A stretch of 64,000 nt of DNA. It comes from Kazachstania africana CBS 2517 (lineage: Eukaryota > Ascomycota > Saccharomycetes > Saccharomycetales > Saccharomycetaceae). Under the pieces are notes generated by a model. That model saw only the letters and a program-made list of their open reading frames with translations, searched no databases and was not told the origin of the DNA. Numbering within the stretch: the first letter of the stretch is position 1; every line of letters starts with the position of its first letter. Below are positions 50,429 through 58,937 of the stretch, piece by piece. Location of the stretch: assembly GCF_000304475.1 (NCBI RefSeq), contig NC_018944.1, positions 558,001 to 622,000 of the forward strand, read 5' to 3'. The position numbers were made by a program, and so were the translations under genes.

Positions 50429-51631
50429 ATGAGGAAGGAATTACAAATACTGATATATTCAAATGTACTGCTGCTGTCACTTATTGTGTTTTACACATTT
50501 GATTTGTTAACTCTTTGCATAGATGACACTTCTGAAGATGCATTTTTAGACAGTGATCTCAATCCCCATACAATATCGGACTCCTCGTATCTCAACACTA
50601 CCAATAAACCACAATTGATTCCAAAAATTATCCACCAAACGTATAAGACAACAGATATTCCTGAACAATGGAAAGAAAGTCAGAAAAAATGCATTGAGTT
50701 ACATTCTGATTATGAGTACATTCTTTGGACTGATGAAATGGCATACCAGTTTATTAGAGAAGAATATCCATGGTTCTTATCCACTTTCGAGAATTATAAC
50801 TTCCCCATTCAAAGAGCCGATGCTATCAGGTATTTTGTATTGGCCCATTTCGGTGGGGTATATATCGATTTAGATGATGGTTGCGAAAGAAAATTAGATA
50901 GATTGTTGACAGTGCCAGCATTTGTGCGGAAGACATCACCAACCGGTATCTCGAACGATGTAATGGGTTCAGTGCCCAGACATCCGTTTTTTTTACGTCT
51001 CTTAAAGTCATTGAAACATTATGACAAAAATTGGTATGTACCTTACTTAACTATTATGGGGTCGACTGGTCCATTATTTGTGAGTGTTGTCTGGAAACAG
51101 TACAAGAGATGGTATAACAATGGTAATGAAAACGGTGCTGTGAAAATTCTACAACCAGCTGATTATAAAATGCACAAAGATTCATTTTTCTCCATTGCAA
51201 AAGGCTCGTCATGGCATCTTGATGATGCTAAATTTATGAAAACATTAGGCAATCATATTCTTTCATGTGTTGTTGCCGGATTTATCTTTGGATTTTTCAT
51301 ACTTTTTGCAGAGTACTGTTTCTACTGTTGGTTATGTGATACCAGAGCCGTAGGCAATGCCAATGGCGGATCAACAAACGTAACGAATTGGAAATTATTG
51401 TGGAGACAGTTCAGTAATAAGATGCTACTAGTTCTTGACAAAATTTTCAGTATTCGCAAACATGATAATACGAATGATACTGGTGTTATATTTGATGGTA
51501 ATGTTAATTTTGAAAATAGTTATGGAAAAAATGCAAGACAAAAGAGATCTAGGAAGGATTCGAATTCACCATATCATAATATAATGACTGATTTAGAGAA
51601 AAATGATCCCCAATTTACTGATTTAAGTTAG
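50429..51631 (+). CDS. CSH1: Mannosyl-inositol-phosphorylceramide synthase catalytic subunit Csh1/Sur1
   Basis: Csh1 and its paralog Sur1, with Csg2, transfer mannose to inositol phosphorylceramide in the Golgi. The protein is 400 residues (S. cerevisiae Csh1 376). An N-terminal anchor (~5-30) precedes the glycosyltransferase part with IPKIIHQTYKTTDIPEQW and the metal/nucleotide motif YIDLDDGC (DxD at 147-149). A second hydrophobic segment lies near 275-300 (CVVAGFIFGFFILFAEYCFY). The cytosolic tail is longer than in S. cerevisiae and rich in Asn and Lys. Position after CDC28 matches YBR161W; SUR1 cannot be fully excluded on sequence alone. Confidence 0.92.
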   Translation: MRKELQILIYSNVLLLSLIVFYTFDLLTLCIDDTSEDAFLDSDLNPHTISDSSYLNTTNKPQLIPKIIHQTYKTTDIPEQWKESQKKCIELHSDYEYILWTDEMAYQFIREEYPWFLSTFENYNFPIQRADAIRYFVLAHFGGVYIDLDDGCERKLDRLLTVPAFVRKTSPTGISNDVMGSVPRHPFFLRLLKSLKHYDKNWYVPYLTIMGSTGPLFVSVVWKQYKRWYNNGNENGAVKILQPADYKMHKDSFFSIAKGSSWHLDDAKFMKTLGNHILSCVVAGFIFGFFILFAEYCFYCWLCDTRAVGNANGGSTNVTNWKLLWRQFSNKMLLVLDKIFSIRKHDNTNDTGVIFDGNVNFENSYGKNARQKRSRKDSNSPYHNIMTDLEKNDPQFTDLS

Positions 51632-51876
51632 TCACAAAAAGAAATAAATAGAACCGTATATATGTAATAATAATATTATTGATCGTTTTTACTAAAATAG
51701 GAGTGAATATTTCTTCTTAATATTACAAAATTGGTAAAATATATAATGGATGGATAAGTAAGATGCTGTGAAAAAAAACATATACAACAAGGACAAAATA
51801 AAATAATAAAAAGGTTTCAAAAGTTAAAGGAGGAAAAAAAAAGACTGTCCTATAAATTAAATGTTAACCATCAGCT

Positions 51877-53229
51877 CTATAAAGAAACTGTAGAGCCGGT
51901 TTGTTCTAACCAGCCATTGACAGTGTCTTCAGATAAAGTAGAACCAAAATCATCAGAAACTTCGACGATGTGGATACTTCCATCTTCACCGTTGAAGATG
52001 ACAGCAGCTTTCATGGAAGAGCTGGTAGGTCTTTGGAAATAGTCTTCAGAACCAGAACCTTGGCCATCATGGATGTGAGAGATTAAGTCATTTGAACCGG
52101 CACTTAAGATTTCGAATAAATCCATTTCACCGCAACCAGATTCCCAACAAGAACAGGAACCGTATTGTTCAGTTCTTGGGATCTTTGCATTCAATAACCA
52201 GATAGCAGGCATATCTTGATTAGAGTTACTACCATCAGTGTCACTTGGCATTAAGAATTCAAAAACGAAGATCTTGTATTTACCGCCAAAACCATGGAAA
52301 GCTGGAATACCTTCACGGTAGTAACCACAGTCACCATTTTGACCAGAACATTCATCGGCAGAGAACATAACGACTTCGTAGTCAGAGGTCAAAGTAACAT
52401 CATCTAAGACAGTGGAAGAAGAAGCACAAGATTTACCATCAGAAGAAGCATATGAAAGGGAGTTACCGAAACAGGTAGACCAGACACCACTTCCGGAACC
52501 ACCTTGATGGTTCATGAAGGTGACATTAGTAGCGGAACCTGGCGTGTAGTAGGCGACTCTTTCCCAGGCACCGGCAACAGTAGAAGCGGTGGAAGTAGCA
52601 GAGGTTGTGGTAGAAGTAGAGGAAGCGCCGGCAGTGGTGGTACCAGATAAGACGGTAGAAACGACAGTGTAGGAAGAGGAAACAGCAGAAGCTTCATGTT
52701 CTACAGGAGAAGCCACATTTTGTTCACCAGCAGCGGTAGTGGTGGTTTGAGGAGTGATACTAGTTGTAATAGTTTCACCGTTGGCATTAACGTAGACAGT
52801 GGCAGTGACTTCGACATATTCGACAGCGACGTCTCTCTTGTGAGCGTGTTTTCTTGTAGTGATAGTTTCTTCACAAGGTTCTTCTTCATCTACTTCTCTC
52901 TTCTTGTAAGAAGTAGAGGCGGATGGGTAATAGACACCAAATTGTTTGAGTTGGATAGGACCTCTGATATGGACAGATAATTCTTCATCAAAAGGAGATA
53001 AAGTACCAGAGAAGCTAGTGGAAGAAGTGGAACAAGAGCATGATGATTCGTCCATGGCGGTAACATCATTGTAGGAAGAAGAAAAACCTACATTATTGTA
53101 GACGACTACTGAAGTTTCATCACAATAGTAATTACCATCGACGTAAGAGCAACTTGAACTTTTAGCTTGTTTTGAAAGCGTAGCTAGTACTGATAAAGTA
53201 CTTAAAGATGATCTTAAAGAAAATCTCAT
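51877..53229 (-). CDS. TOS1: Cell-wall protein Tos1, glucanase-like
   Basis: Tos1 is a covalently bound wall protein and a named target of SBF in S. cerevisiae. The protein is 450 residues (S. cerevisiae 455). A signal peptide (~1-24) is followed by a Cys-rich N-domain (SSCSYVDGNYYC), two Lys-Arg sites (YKKREV, HKRDVAV) and a Ser/Thr-rich linker (~165-230). A C-terminal domain follows with GSCSCWESGCGEMDLFE (E368, D370, E373). That ExDxxE pattern is the catalytic signature of GH16-like beta-glucan enzymes, so hydrolase or transferase activity is possible. Position matches YBR162C. Confidence 0.96.
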   Translation of the reverse strand: MRFSLRSSLSTLSVLATLSKQAKSSSCSYVDGNYYCDETSVVVYNNVGFSSSYNDVTAMDESSCSCSTSSTSFSGTLSPFDEELSVHIRGPIQLKQFGVYYPSASTSYKKREVDEEEPCEETITTRKHAHKRDVAVEYVEVTATVYVNANGETITTSITPQTTTTAAGEQNVASPVEHEASAVSSSYTVVSTVLSGTTTAGASSTSTTTSATSTASTVAGAWERVAYYTPGSATNVTFMNHQGGSGSGVWSTCFGNSLSYASSDGKSCASSSTVLDDVTLTSDYEVVMFSADECSGQNGDCGYYREGIPAFHGFGGKYKIFVFEFLMPSDTDGSNSNQDMPAIWLLNAKIPRTEQYGSCSCWESGCGEMDLFEILSAGSNDLISHIHDGQGSGSEDYFQRPTSSSMKAAVIFNGEDGSIHIVEVSDDFGSTLSEDTVNGWLEQTGSTVSL

Positions 53230-54897
53230 TGTATGTCTCTGAGAAAAATTATTGTTTTTTTCTTGTTAAAGTTAATTAATTTCTTGGCAAATCTATTCAA
53301 AATTGGGCCAGGAACAGGGACAAAAAATTATTATAATTCGTGTAGTTTACTTTTTTTTATAGTGCTTCTTGAAAGGGAATTTTACCGATTTGAAAAATTG
53401 TCTTTCTTTTTTTTTGATTACTTTGGTTTAAAGGAAGGGAAAACAGTTGGGAAAAAGTAATAAAATCTTGTTTAGAAAGATAGAGTTGAGGGCTGCTAGC
53501 TTGTTGATTGAATTCTTTTATAAAAAAAAAAGAGAGACTTTCTTTTGTGTGAAATAAAGCGGTAAAGAGAATAATCAAGAAATTAAGACACGATATGGAA
53601 TAAACCAAATTTAATTTAAATGGCTTGTGTTTTGCTTTAACGCATATATATATGCAAGTCATATGGAATACGGTATGCAAAGCCGTCAACGAAAATTTTC
53701 CAACTATCATCAGGCAAGATTGTCCAGCGTGTTTACTCCTCTATCATATCAGGCTTAGAAGTCTTGTTTATAAAATGTTTCGTACCATCCATCGTCTTTT
53801 CCGCCCTTTTCATGCTTGGTTTCACTGAGGTGCAAAAAATCTGTTCTGTATCAAAGAACGAGGTGTACAGAAGAAGAGCCTAGACGGAATTTTGTGCATT
53901 TCCATTTTAGGAAACTATTTTCAGTATTTCCTCTCTTGTGCACCATTTTTTTCGCCTCAAGCAGTCGCGACGTTTCCTCTTTGAGAAGCGCAGCGCTCTG
54001 TCTTCTCGTTTGTAACGACAGGCGGAGCGTGTGGGGCATTCAGTGTGGTGATTGGGTTGCTGGCTGAATTTTTTTTTTTTTTTTCTTCTTTGGTATTGTT
54101 TTCGGAGGCTGGACGTAGCGAGATCGCAACCGCATTTTCTGTGCGCGAGAAAGGAGCCTGCGCAACTTGGGAAAAGCACTATTAGTCTGTTGCGGGACCA
54201 CCGAGCATAGTTTTAAAATAGTGCGAAAAGTGATTTACATGGTATCTCCACAGGAGGAAGATTGGGAAATTTGGTAATCATGAAGCGGCGCAAGCCACAG
54301 GTGAAAGAAAAAAGCACCGGAAGAGTAAGTCAGATCAACGCTGGTTACCCGAATTATTCCTCGCATTCACGTGACAATGTGAGACTTCTGAGTGGGTTTG
54401 ATAAAATCATGCGTCGGTTCTCCGTGCTATGGATGCTGGAAGTAAGACCTCACAACAATGAGTGTGACCGTGGGTGAAGTGAGTTGGATTTTCTCACTGC
54501 TTTACGTTCTTCAAGCTCTGTAATTATTTGTTTCCTAAACAATTTCTTGTCTCGAGTGTTTCACAGTTGATTTTCTTCAACATCTTCCGTGCGTGCTCAG
54601 TGCCCTAAGACCCCTCGTTGGGTCGACCATGTCCGGGCATGTAACCCTCCTTATTTTAAATGGGAAAGCCTACCCACTTCTCCCAACCCTATCCTACCCC
54701 ACAGCCCGCCCATATAAGCAAACTCACTATGCACGAAGATCTGACGTGTCGTGTTCATTAAATCTTTCGCCGCGAAAGCGTCCCTGAAAATGTATTAAAG
54801 GTGAGAGAGATTACACATTAGTTCTTGACATATTGCATCGAAACCAAAAGGACACTTTCTTGAAGGTGAAATAGGCTATATCACATACTCAGAAGCA
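53230..54897. other. Long intergenic TOS1 / YSY6
   Basis: About 1.7 kb between divergent starts. It contains long T-runs (16 T at 54069-54084), a TTCACGTGAC E-box near 54367, and CTTTCG-CCG-CGAAAG (54764-54778), an inverted pair enclosing an SCB-type CGCGAAA 120 bp before YSY6. Several short ORFs (for example 53907-54179 minus) have no recognisable features. Part of it may be a long TOS1 upstream region. Confidence 0.45.
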
Positions 54898-55098
54898 ATG
54901 GCTGTACAGACACCAAAACAAAGAATAGCAAATGAAAAATTCAATAAGAATATAGAAAAGCATAGAAAGTATGGTAAGAAGAAGCCAACAAAGAAAGACC
55001 AAGATCGAAAATTAGGTATTTCAAAGACTTGGATAATGGTCATTCTATTCTTATTATTAGGTGGTGGTCTCTTAGAATTATTATCTTTCTTCCTATGA
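54898..55098 (+). CDS. YSY6: ER stress protein Ysy6 (RAMP4/SERP1 family)
   Basis: A 66-residue tail-anchored protein (S. cerevisiae 65). RAMP4-family proteins sit at the Sec61 translocon and help under ER stress. The first 44 residues are hydrophilic and basic (MAVQTPKQRIANEKFNKNI, then KYGKKKPTKK), followed by one membrane segment (46-66) reaching the C-terminus. The N-terminal QTPKQRIANEKF is the family signature. It lies 140 bp upstream of EXO5, on the same strand, as in S. cerevisiae (YBR162W-A then YBR163W). Confidence 0.96.
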   Translation: MAVQTPKQRIANEKFNKNIEKHRKYGKKKPTKKDQDRKLGISKTWIMVILFLLLGGGLLELLSFFL

Positions 55099-55238
55099 TC
55101 TGTTATAGTATCACGCACAAGAATTGTATCTATATATTTATATAAGTTAATAATATAGTAATGTGACGAGAAAGTAATCTTAAAAAAAAAAAAAAATAAC
55201 GATATAGGCATCACAAAAAAGTGATCTGTGGGCAGAGG

Positions 55239-56810
55239 ATGAAAAGATATATCTACACGAAGAGATTAAAGGATTTTACTCAATCATCTACTATTTCAAT
55301 CCCTCAAGATCCAAGGATTATCACTGCAAAAGAACAATCTCATATCAATAATTTACCATTTTTTGATCATTCACTGACAGATTCTAAAATACCGAAAGAG
55401 AAACAGCATTATTTGTCTGAAAAATTACCAGCAGTAAAGACAATATTTGGAATTGACCCAATAAATCCTGCGTTCATTAACCATAAGATACCGAAGAATC
55501 AACCTATACCATTTCGCAAATTAAGTGAGGTTCAAAAGAAAAATAGATTATCAGTTACTGATCTAGCAACGAAATCTTGGTGTGAATTAAGATTATCGTA
55601 TGATCTATACTCTGATTTTGGCCAATTCAAATCTCGCCATCTCGTCAGTGGTACATCTTTTCATCAATCATTAGAAGATAACCTCTATGGAATAAATAAG
55701 GAATGGCTCAAATTTAATGACGATTTTAAACTGGACAAATGGAGCAAAAAAGGATCCGTAGAAAATCTCATTTTAGATTGGTCTGATTGTGTCATAAAAT
55801 TGATATCTCTTTTTAAATTCGGTCATGCAAGAGAAATTAGCTGTCATGGTTTCATAGAATATGAGAAGAATGAAAGTGTTCTTATAAGTGGTATTATCGA
55901 TCATTTGTCCTGGAAATCTAAGAAAGAATTGATCACTCCTGATTTCCAAAATACAATTTCCTACAAAAAATTTGATTTATTCGATGATATTTTCAAACTT
56001 AATTCAGACATTGGTCAAATTATTGAACAATTGGAAATCACAGTTCCTCAGAGATTAAATGGTAGATATGATTTGTTGGTTGCTGATGTCAAGACTAGAT
56101 CAACTTTTAATATACCTCAACAGACAAGCGTCCTAAAAGCTACAAAGTTACAATTAATGTATTACAAGAAATTTTTGACCCAATTAGGAAAATCACCTTC
56201 AAAGACCTATGAGAGTCTTTTAACTAATGCAAAAAGGAAAAATATTGATATTGATGAACCTTTGGATCCCTTATATTTAGCTAGCCTATTGATCAAATCA
56301 CCTCTTTTTATGTCAGACATGAGAAGACTAAGGGATGGGAAAAAACTTGCATTCGAACAGTTCGATTTACAAACTTCTAATTCCCAATACAACCTTTCAG
56401 AACTAGGTGATGTAGTTCCAAATGATAATTCTTACAATGAAATGTTTAGAGAGTTCTTTACCTTATGGGAAAGGCCTTTCACGTTAAGGTACCTTGCATT
56501 GAGATTATCCCAGCTTTATCATATAATTGGATCGTTGGTGTCTGAGAAACTGTTAGTTGAGTATTATTGTAAAGGTTTAAACTTTAGTAATGTTCTTTTT
56601 GATTTCGACACTGATGAATTACAAAAAAATAATATTGATACTATGATGTTTTGGTTTGGTAAAAGAGATATTGAACCAATCTATCCAAATATGAAAAATA
56701 TATTAACCTACTGTAAATATTGTGATTATCGTTCGTTGTGTTCATGGAAAGATAAGAGTGAAAAGCTATGCGGCGAATTAGGTAACGAACTAAGTAAGAT
56801 TATGGAATAA
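55239..56810 (+). CDS. EXO5: Mitochondrial single-strand DNA exonuclease Exo5
   Basis: Exo5 (Dem1) is an iron-sulfur 5' exonuclease needed for mitochondrial DNA maintenance. From the ATG at 55239 (MKRYIYTKRLK, a basic presequence-like start) it is 523 residues (S. cerevisiae 585). The frame continues upstream only to a GTG at 55221. The nuclease signature lies around SGIIDHLSWKSK and LLVADVKTRS (PD-(D/E)xK type). Four cysteines that would hold the iron-sulfur cluster are C115 (KSWCELRL) and C492, C495, C501 (YCKYCDYRSLC). Beyond this gene the S. cerevisiae order stops. Confidence 0.95.
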   Translation: MKRYIYTKRLKDFTQSSTISIPQDPRIITAKEQSHINNLPFFDHSLTDSKIPKEKQHYLSEKLPAVKTIFGIDPINPAFINHKIPKNQPIPFRKLSEVQKKNRLSVTDLATKSWCELRLSYDLYSDFGQFKSRHLVSGTSFHQSLEDNLYGINKEWLKFNDDFKLDKWSKKGSVENLILDWSDCVIKLISLFKFGHAREISCHGFIEYEKNESVLISGIIDHLSWKSKKELITPDFQNTISYKKFDLFDDIFKLNSDIGQIIEQLEITVPQRLNGRYDLLVADVKTRSTFNIPQQTSVLKATKLQLMYYKKFLTQLGKSPSKTYESLLTNAKRKNIDIDEPLDPLYLASLLIKSPLFMSDMRRLRDGKKLAFEQFDLQTSNSQYNLSELGDVVPNDNSYNEMFREFFTLWERPFTLRYLALRLSQLYHIIGSLVSEKLLVEYYCKGLNFSNVLFDFDTDELQKNNIDTMMFWFGKRDIEPIYPNMKNILTYCKYCDYRSLCSWKDKSEKLCGELGNELSKIME

Positions 56811-57346
56811 GGTTGCTCGTAAGAGCTGAAGGAACTGATATCAAGATTTTTAAGGTTGTAGGTTTATAGAATATACGAAATTTTGATATTGTGAATTTCT
56901 AATGAATCAATAAATCTGATATTTCTTCAAGTGTTCCCGTATTCCCTTCAAAACTATGTAAATATTGATTAGTGTACACATATTCATAATTTAATTGAGC
57001 TCAACGCCATTTTAAGGAATTTATTTTTTCGAGCATCATAAAGTGACGTTACATCCCATTATAAAACATACTTTCTTCAACAAAAACTAAGATCTTAAGT
57101 CGATCATAACTCTTGTGCAGTAGAAATCATTTGAAGTGAATATTCTTATCAATGATTATAAGTCGATCAAGTTATAATATTATGCAAGATGATAAGCCCT
57201 CAGTTTCAAACTCAAAGGCGAATTTAGTATTTTGTTCTTCTGACAAAGTATTTTATCTTTAAATACAAAAAAGTGGCAATCACAGATAGCTTGAAGAGAA
57301 ATAATTTATATTTGTTAAAACCAACTAAAATGCGTTTAATCTCCTG
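56811..57346. other. Intergenic, EXO5 to the 142-bp repeat
   Basis: About 535 bp, AT-rich. A decamer AAGTCGATCA occurs twice (about 57096 and 57161). No gene or LTR is recognised. In S. cerevisiae the gene here would be ARL1 (YBR164C), absent from this window. Confidence 0.45.
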
Positions 57347-57488
57347 TGCTGGAACCGTAAATCACGTGATTCTATATGTATGATCCTCGTACTAGATGAT
57401 TACAGTCGAATACATAAGTCGAGAAAGAACGCAATCCATTCTTACATTTCTTATATCACTTTTATATATAGCTTTAGATTAAGAAGAG
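57347..57488 (+). repeat. 142-bp perfect direct repeat, copy 1 (promoter of the toxin-like gene)
   Basis: Identical over all 142 bp to 58796-58937, offset 1449 bp. This copy ends 15 bp before the start codon at 57504, so it is probably the core promoter: palindromic AATCACGTGATT at 57360-57371 (Cbf1/E-box type) and a TATATATA stretch at 57463-57470. The sequence immediately outside the repeat differs at both ends. Confidence 0.95.
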
Positions 57489-57503
57489 AAAAGCATAATT
57501 ACA

Positions 57504-58448
57504 ATGTACATCCCCACTGTAGTCATTTTTTCTGTAACTATGTTCAAACTGGTGGCAGCTAGCGTTAATCATACCTACGGCAATGATAGCTTTAGTCTGT
57601 TTATGGCACAGAAGGATAACAATGTAACTGGGACAATAACGTCTGGCAGACTTTCTTATGGTGTACCGGCAGCCGTACTAGTCCAGTACGGCTCTGCCAA
57701 TCTATCAATGTTTAATGGAGGAGAACTAAACCGTTATGAGGTTGATCATGACGGGGTGACTGCCCTAGCTGAATTACTAGTGAGTCAGCGTATTACTGAT
57801 GACGAGCACAACGTAATGAAAAGGGACACGGCCGTCGAAACACTGAGGGCCGATATTTTGCAGGCACTCGATCAGGCTTACGGTGAGAGCACGGTAAACC
57901 ATTTAGTGAAGCGAACAGACTGCAATGGTGGATATTGGCATAACTTTACGAACACGTTACATAACATACTACAGACAGTACATCTCACCCTTAGGAGCCA
58001 CTGGAAAGAATACTCCTGGACACTCGCTACAAGCTTCGTGGGTGATCTGTCCGGGTGGGTGTCACTCGGCTTGGAGACGGCACATGGGGCCAAGGCGAGG
58101 TCACTTAAGCATAACTGTAATGGGGGATTTGATTGGATAAACTGGAAGGACAGTAGTGGGAAAACGTTTACTTATTGGGTGGGGTACGCGCCATGGACTT
58201 CTGGGGCCAATTGCGATACTCAGGCGCCGGAGGACGTATTGGCCTACGTTTTAGAACTGGCGTACAAAGAAGTCAATAATGCCAAAGGTGCGGCGTGGTG
58301 CTTCTCGGCTACAAATGAAGGTACCTGGCACGTTGATATACGCATTATGAGATGGGAAGAAGGCAACTTCTGCGGTTTATCAGGCTGGGATATACCCTGT
58401 GAAAGCTTCAAGTTCGTACCTAACAGCAGTAATAATGACGAGCTGTAG
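57504..58448 (+). CDS. Secreted killer-preprotoxin-like protein
   Basis: I cannot match this 314-residue protein to a known family with certainty. It has a signal peptide (~1-20, hydrophobic VVIFSVTMFKLVAA), six N-glycosylation sequons (N22, N27, N40, N66, N147, N307) and two Kex2-type sites, KR at 106-107 and 136-137. Six cysteines are at 140, 205, 237, 266, 290 and 299, all after the second KR. CNGG occurs twice (140, 205). The last four residues are NDEL, close to the HDEL/KDEL retrieval signal that the K28 killer toxin uses. This is the plan of a killer preprotoxin (pre, pro, mature C-terminal chain), so an antifungal toxin or immunity-linked protein is a reasonable guess. G+C is high: 58081-58140 has 28 of 60 and 58201-58260 34 of 60. 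It has no counterpart at this place in S. cerevisiae. Confidence 0.72.
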   Translation: MYIPTVVIFSVTMFKLVAASVNHTYGNDSFSLFMAQKDNNVTGTITSGRLSYGVPAAVLVQYGSANLSMFNGGELNRYEVDHDGVTALAELLVSQRITDDEHNVMKRDTAVETLRADILQALDQAYGESTVNHLVKRTDCNGGYWHNFTNTLHNILQTVHLTLRSHWKEYSWTLATSFVGDLSGWVSLGLETAHGAKARSLKHNCNGGFDWINWKDSSGKTFTYWVGYAPWTSGANCDTQAPEDVLAYVLELAYKEVNNAKGAAWCFSATNEGTWHVDIRIMRWEEGNFCGLSGWDIPCESFKFVPNSSNNDEL

Positions 58449-58795
58449 ACACAATACTAACTGTGTATAAATTCTTAGCTCCAAGATTTGAGTTTTTAAA
58501 ATCAAAAAAAGAAAAAAAAGTATATCCGGATCTAACTGAGTGCGTTACGAGTCAGATGCTGCATCGGCCTTAAGGCGCTACTTATGGGCAAGGTCTCATC
58601 ATACTATACATTGCAAGCGTGGTATAAGCCCCACTTACAAGCGTTAATGTGCCACAAAGAAATAGTATACTCATAAATTCCAAGGTAGGAGACATACTCC
58701 AATTAATTTAGAAGTAGTTAAGGGCCTCAAGAGCAGCTGATTATATTAACTCGGCCGCTTACTTCATACCAAAGAAGTAGATCTATCGGATGTTA
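58449..58795. other. Downstream flank of the toxin-like gene
   Basis: About 350 bp between the stop codon and repeat copy 2. It has an A-rich start, then higher G+C than the surrounding intergenic DNA, with a perfect 10-bp palindrome GCCTTAAGGC at 58567-58576. It probably belongs to the same acquired segment. No gene is recognised. Confidence 0.45.
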
Positions 58796-58937
58796 TGCTG
58801 GAACCGTAAATCACGTGATTCTATATGTATGATCCTCGTACTAGATGATTACAGTCGAATACATAAGTCGAGAAAGAACGCAATCCATTCTTACATTTCT
58901 TATATCACTTTTATATATAGCTTTAGATTAAGAAGAG
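58796..58937 (+). repeat. 142-bp perfect direct repeat, copy 2 (orphan)
   Basis: The second identical copy. Behind it is only a two-codon ORF (ATG CAA TAA near 58947), so a promoter-like sequence stands without a gene. Together the two copies bracket the toxin-like gene in direct orientation, which allows loop-out by homologous recombination. Confidence 0.95.

Noticed and set aside
57347..57488. 142-bp repeat read as a solo LTR pair (it begins with TG)
   Set aside because: It does not end in CA, has no target-site duplication at either copy, and no retrotransposon coding sequence lies between; a duplicated promoter fits better.
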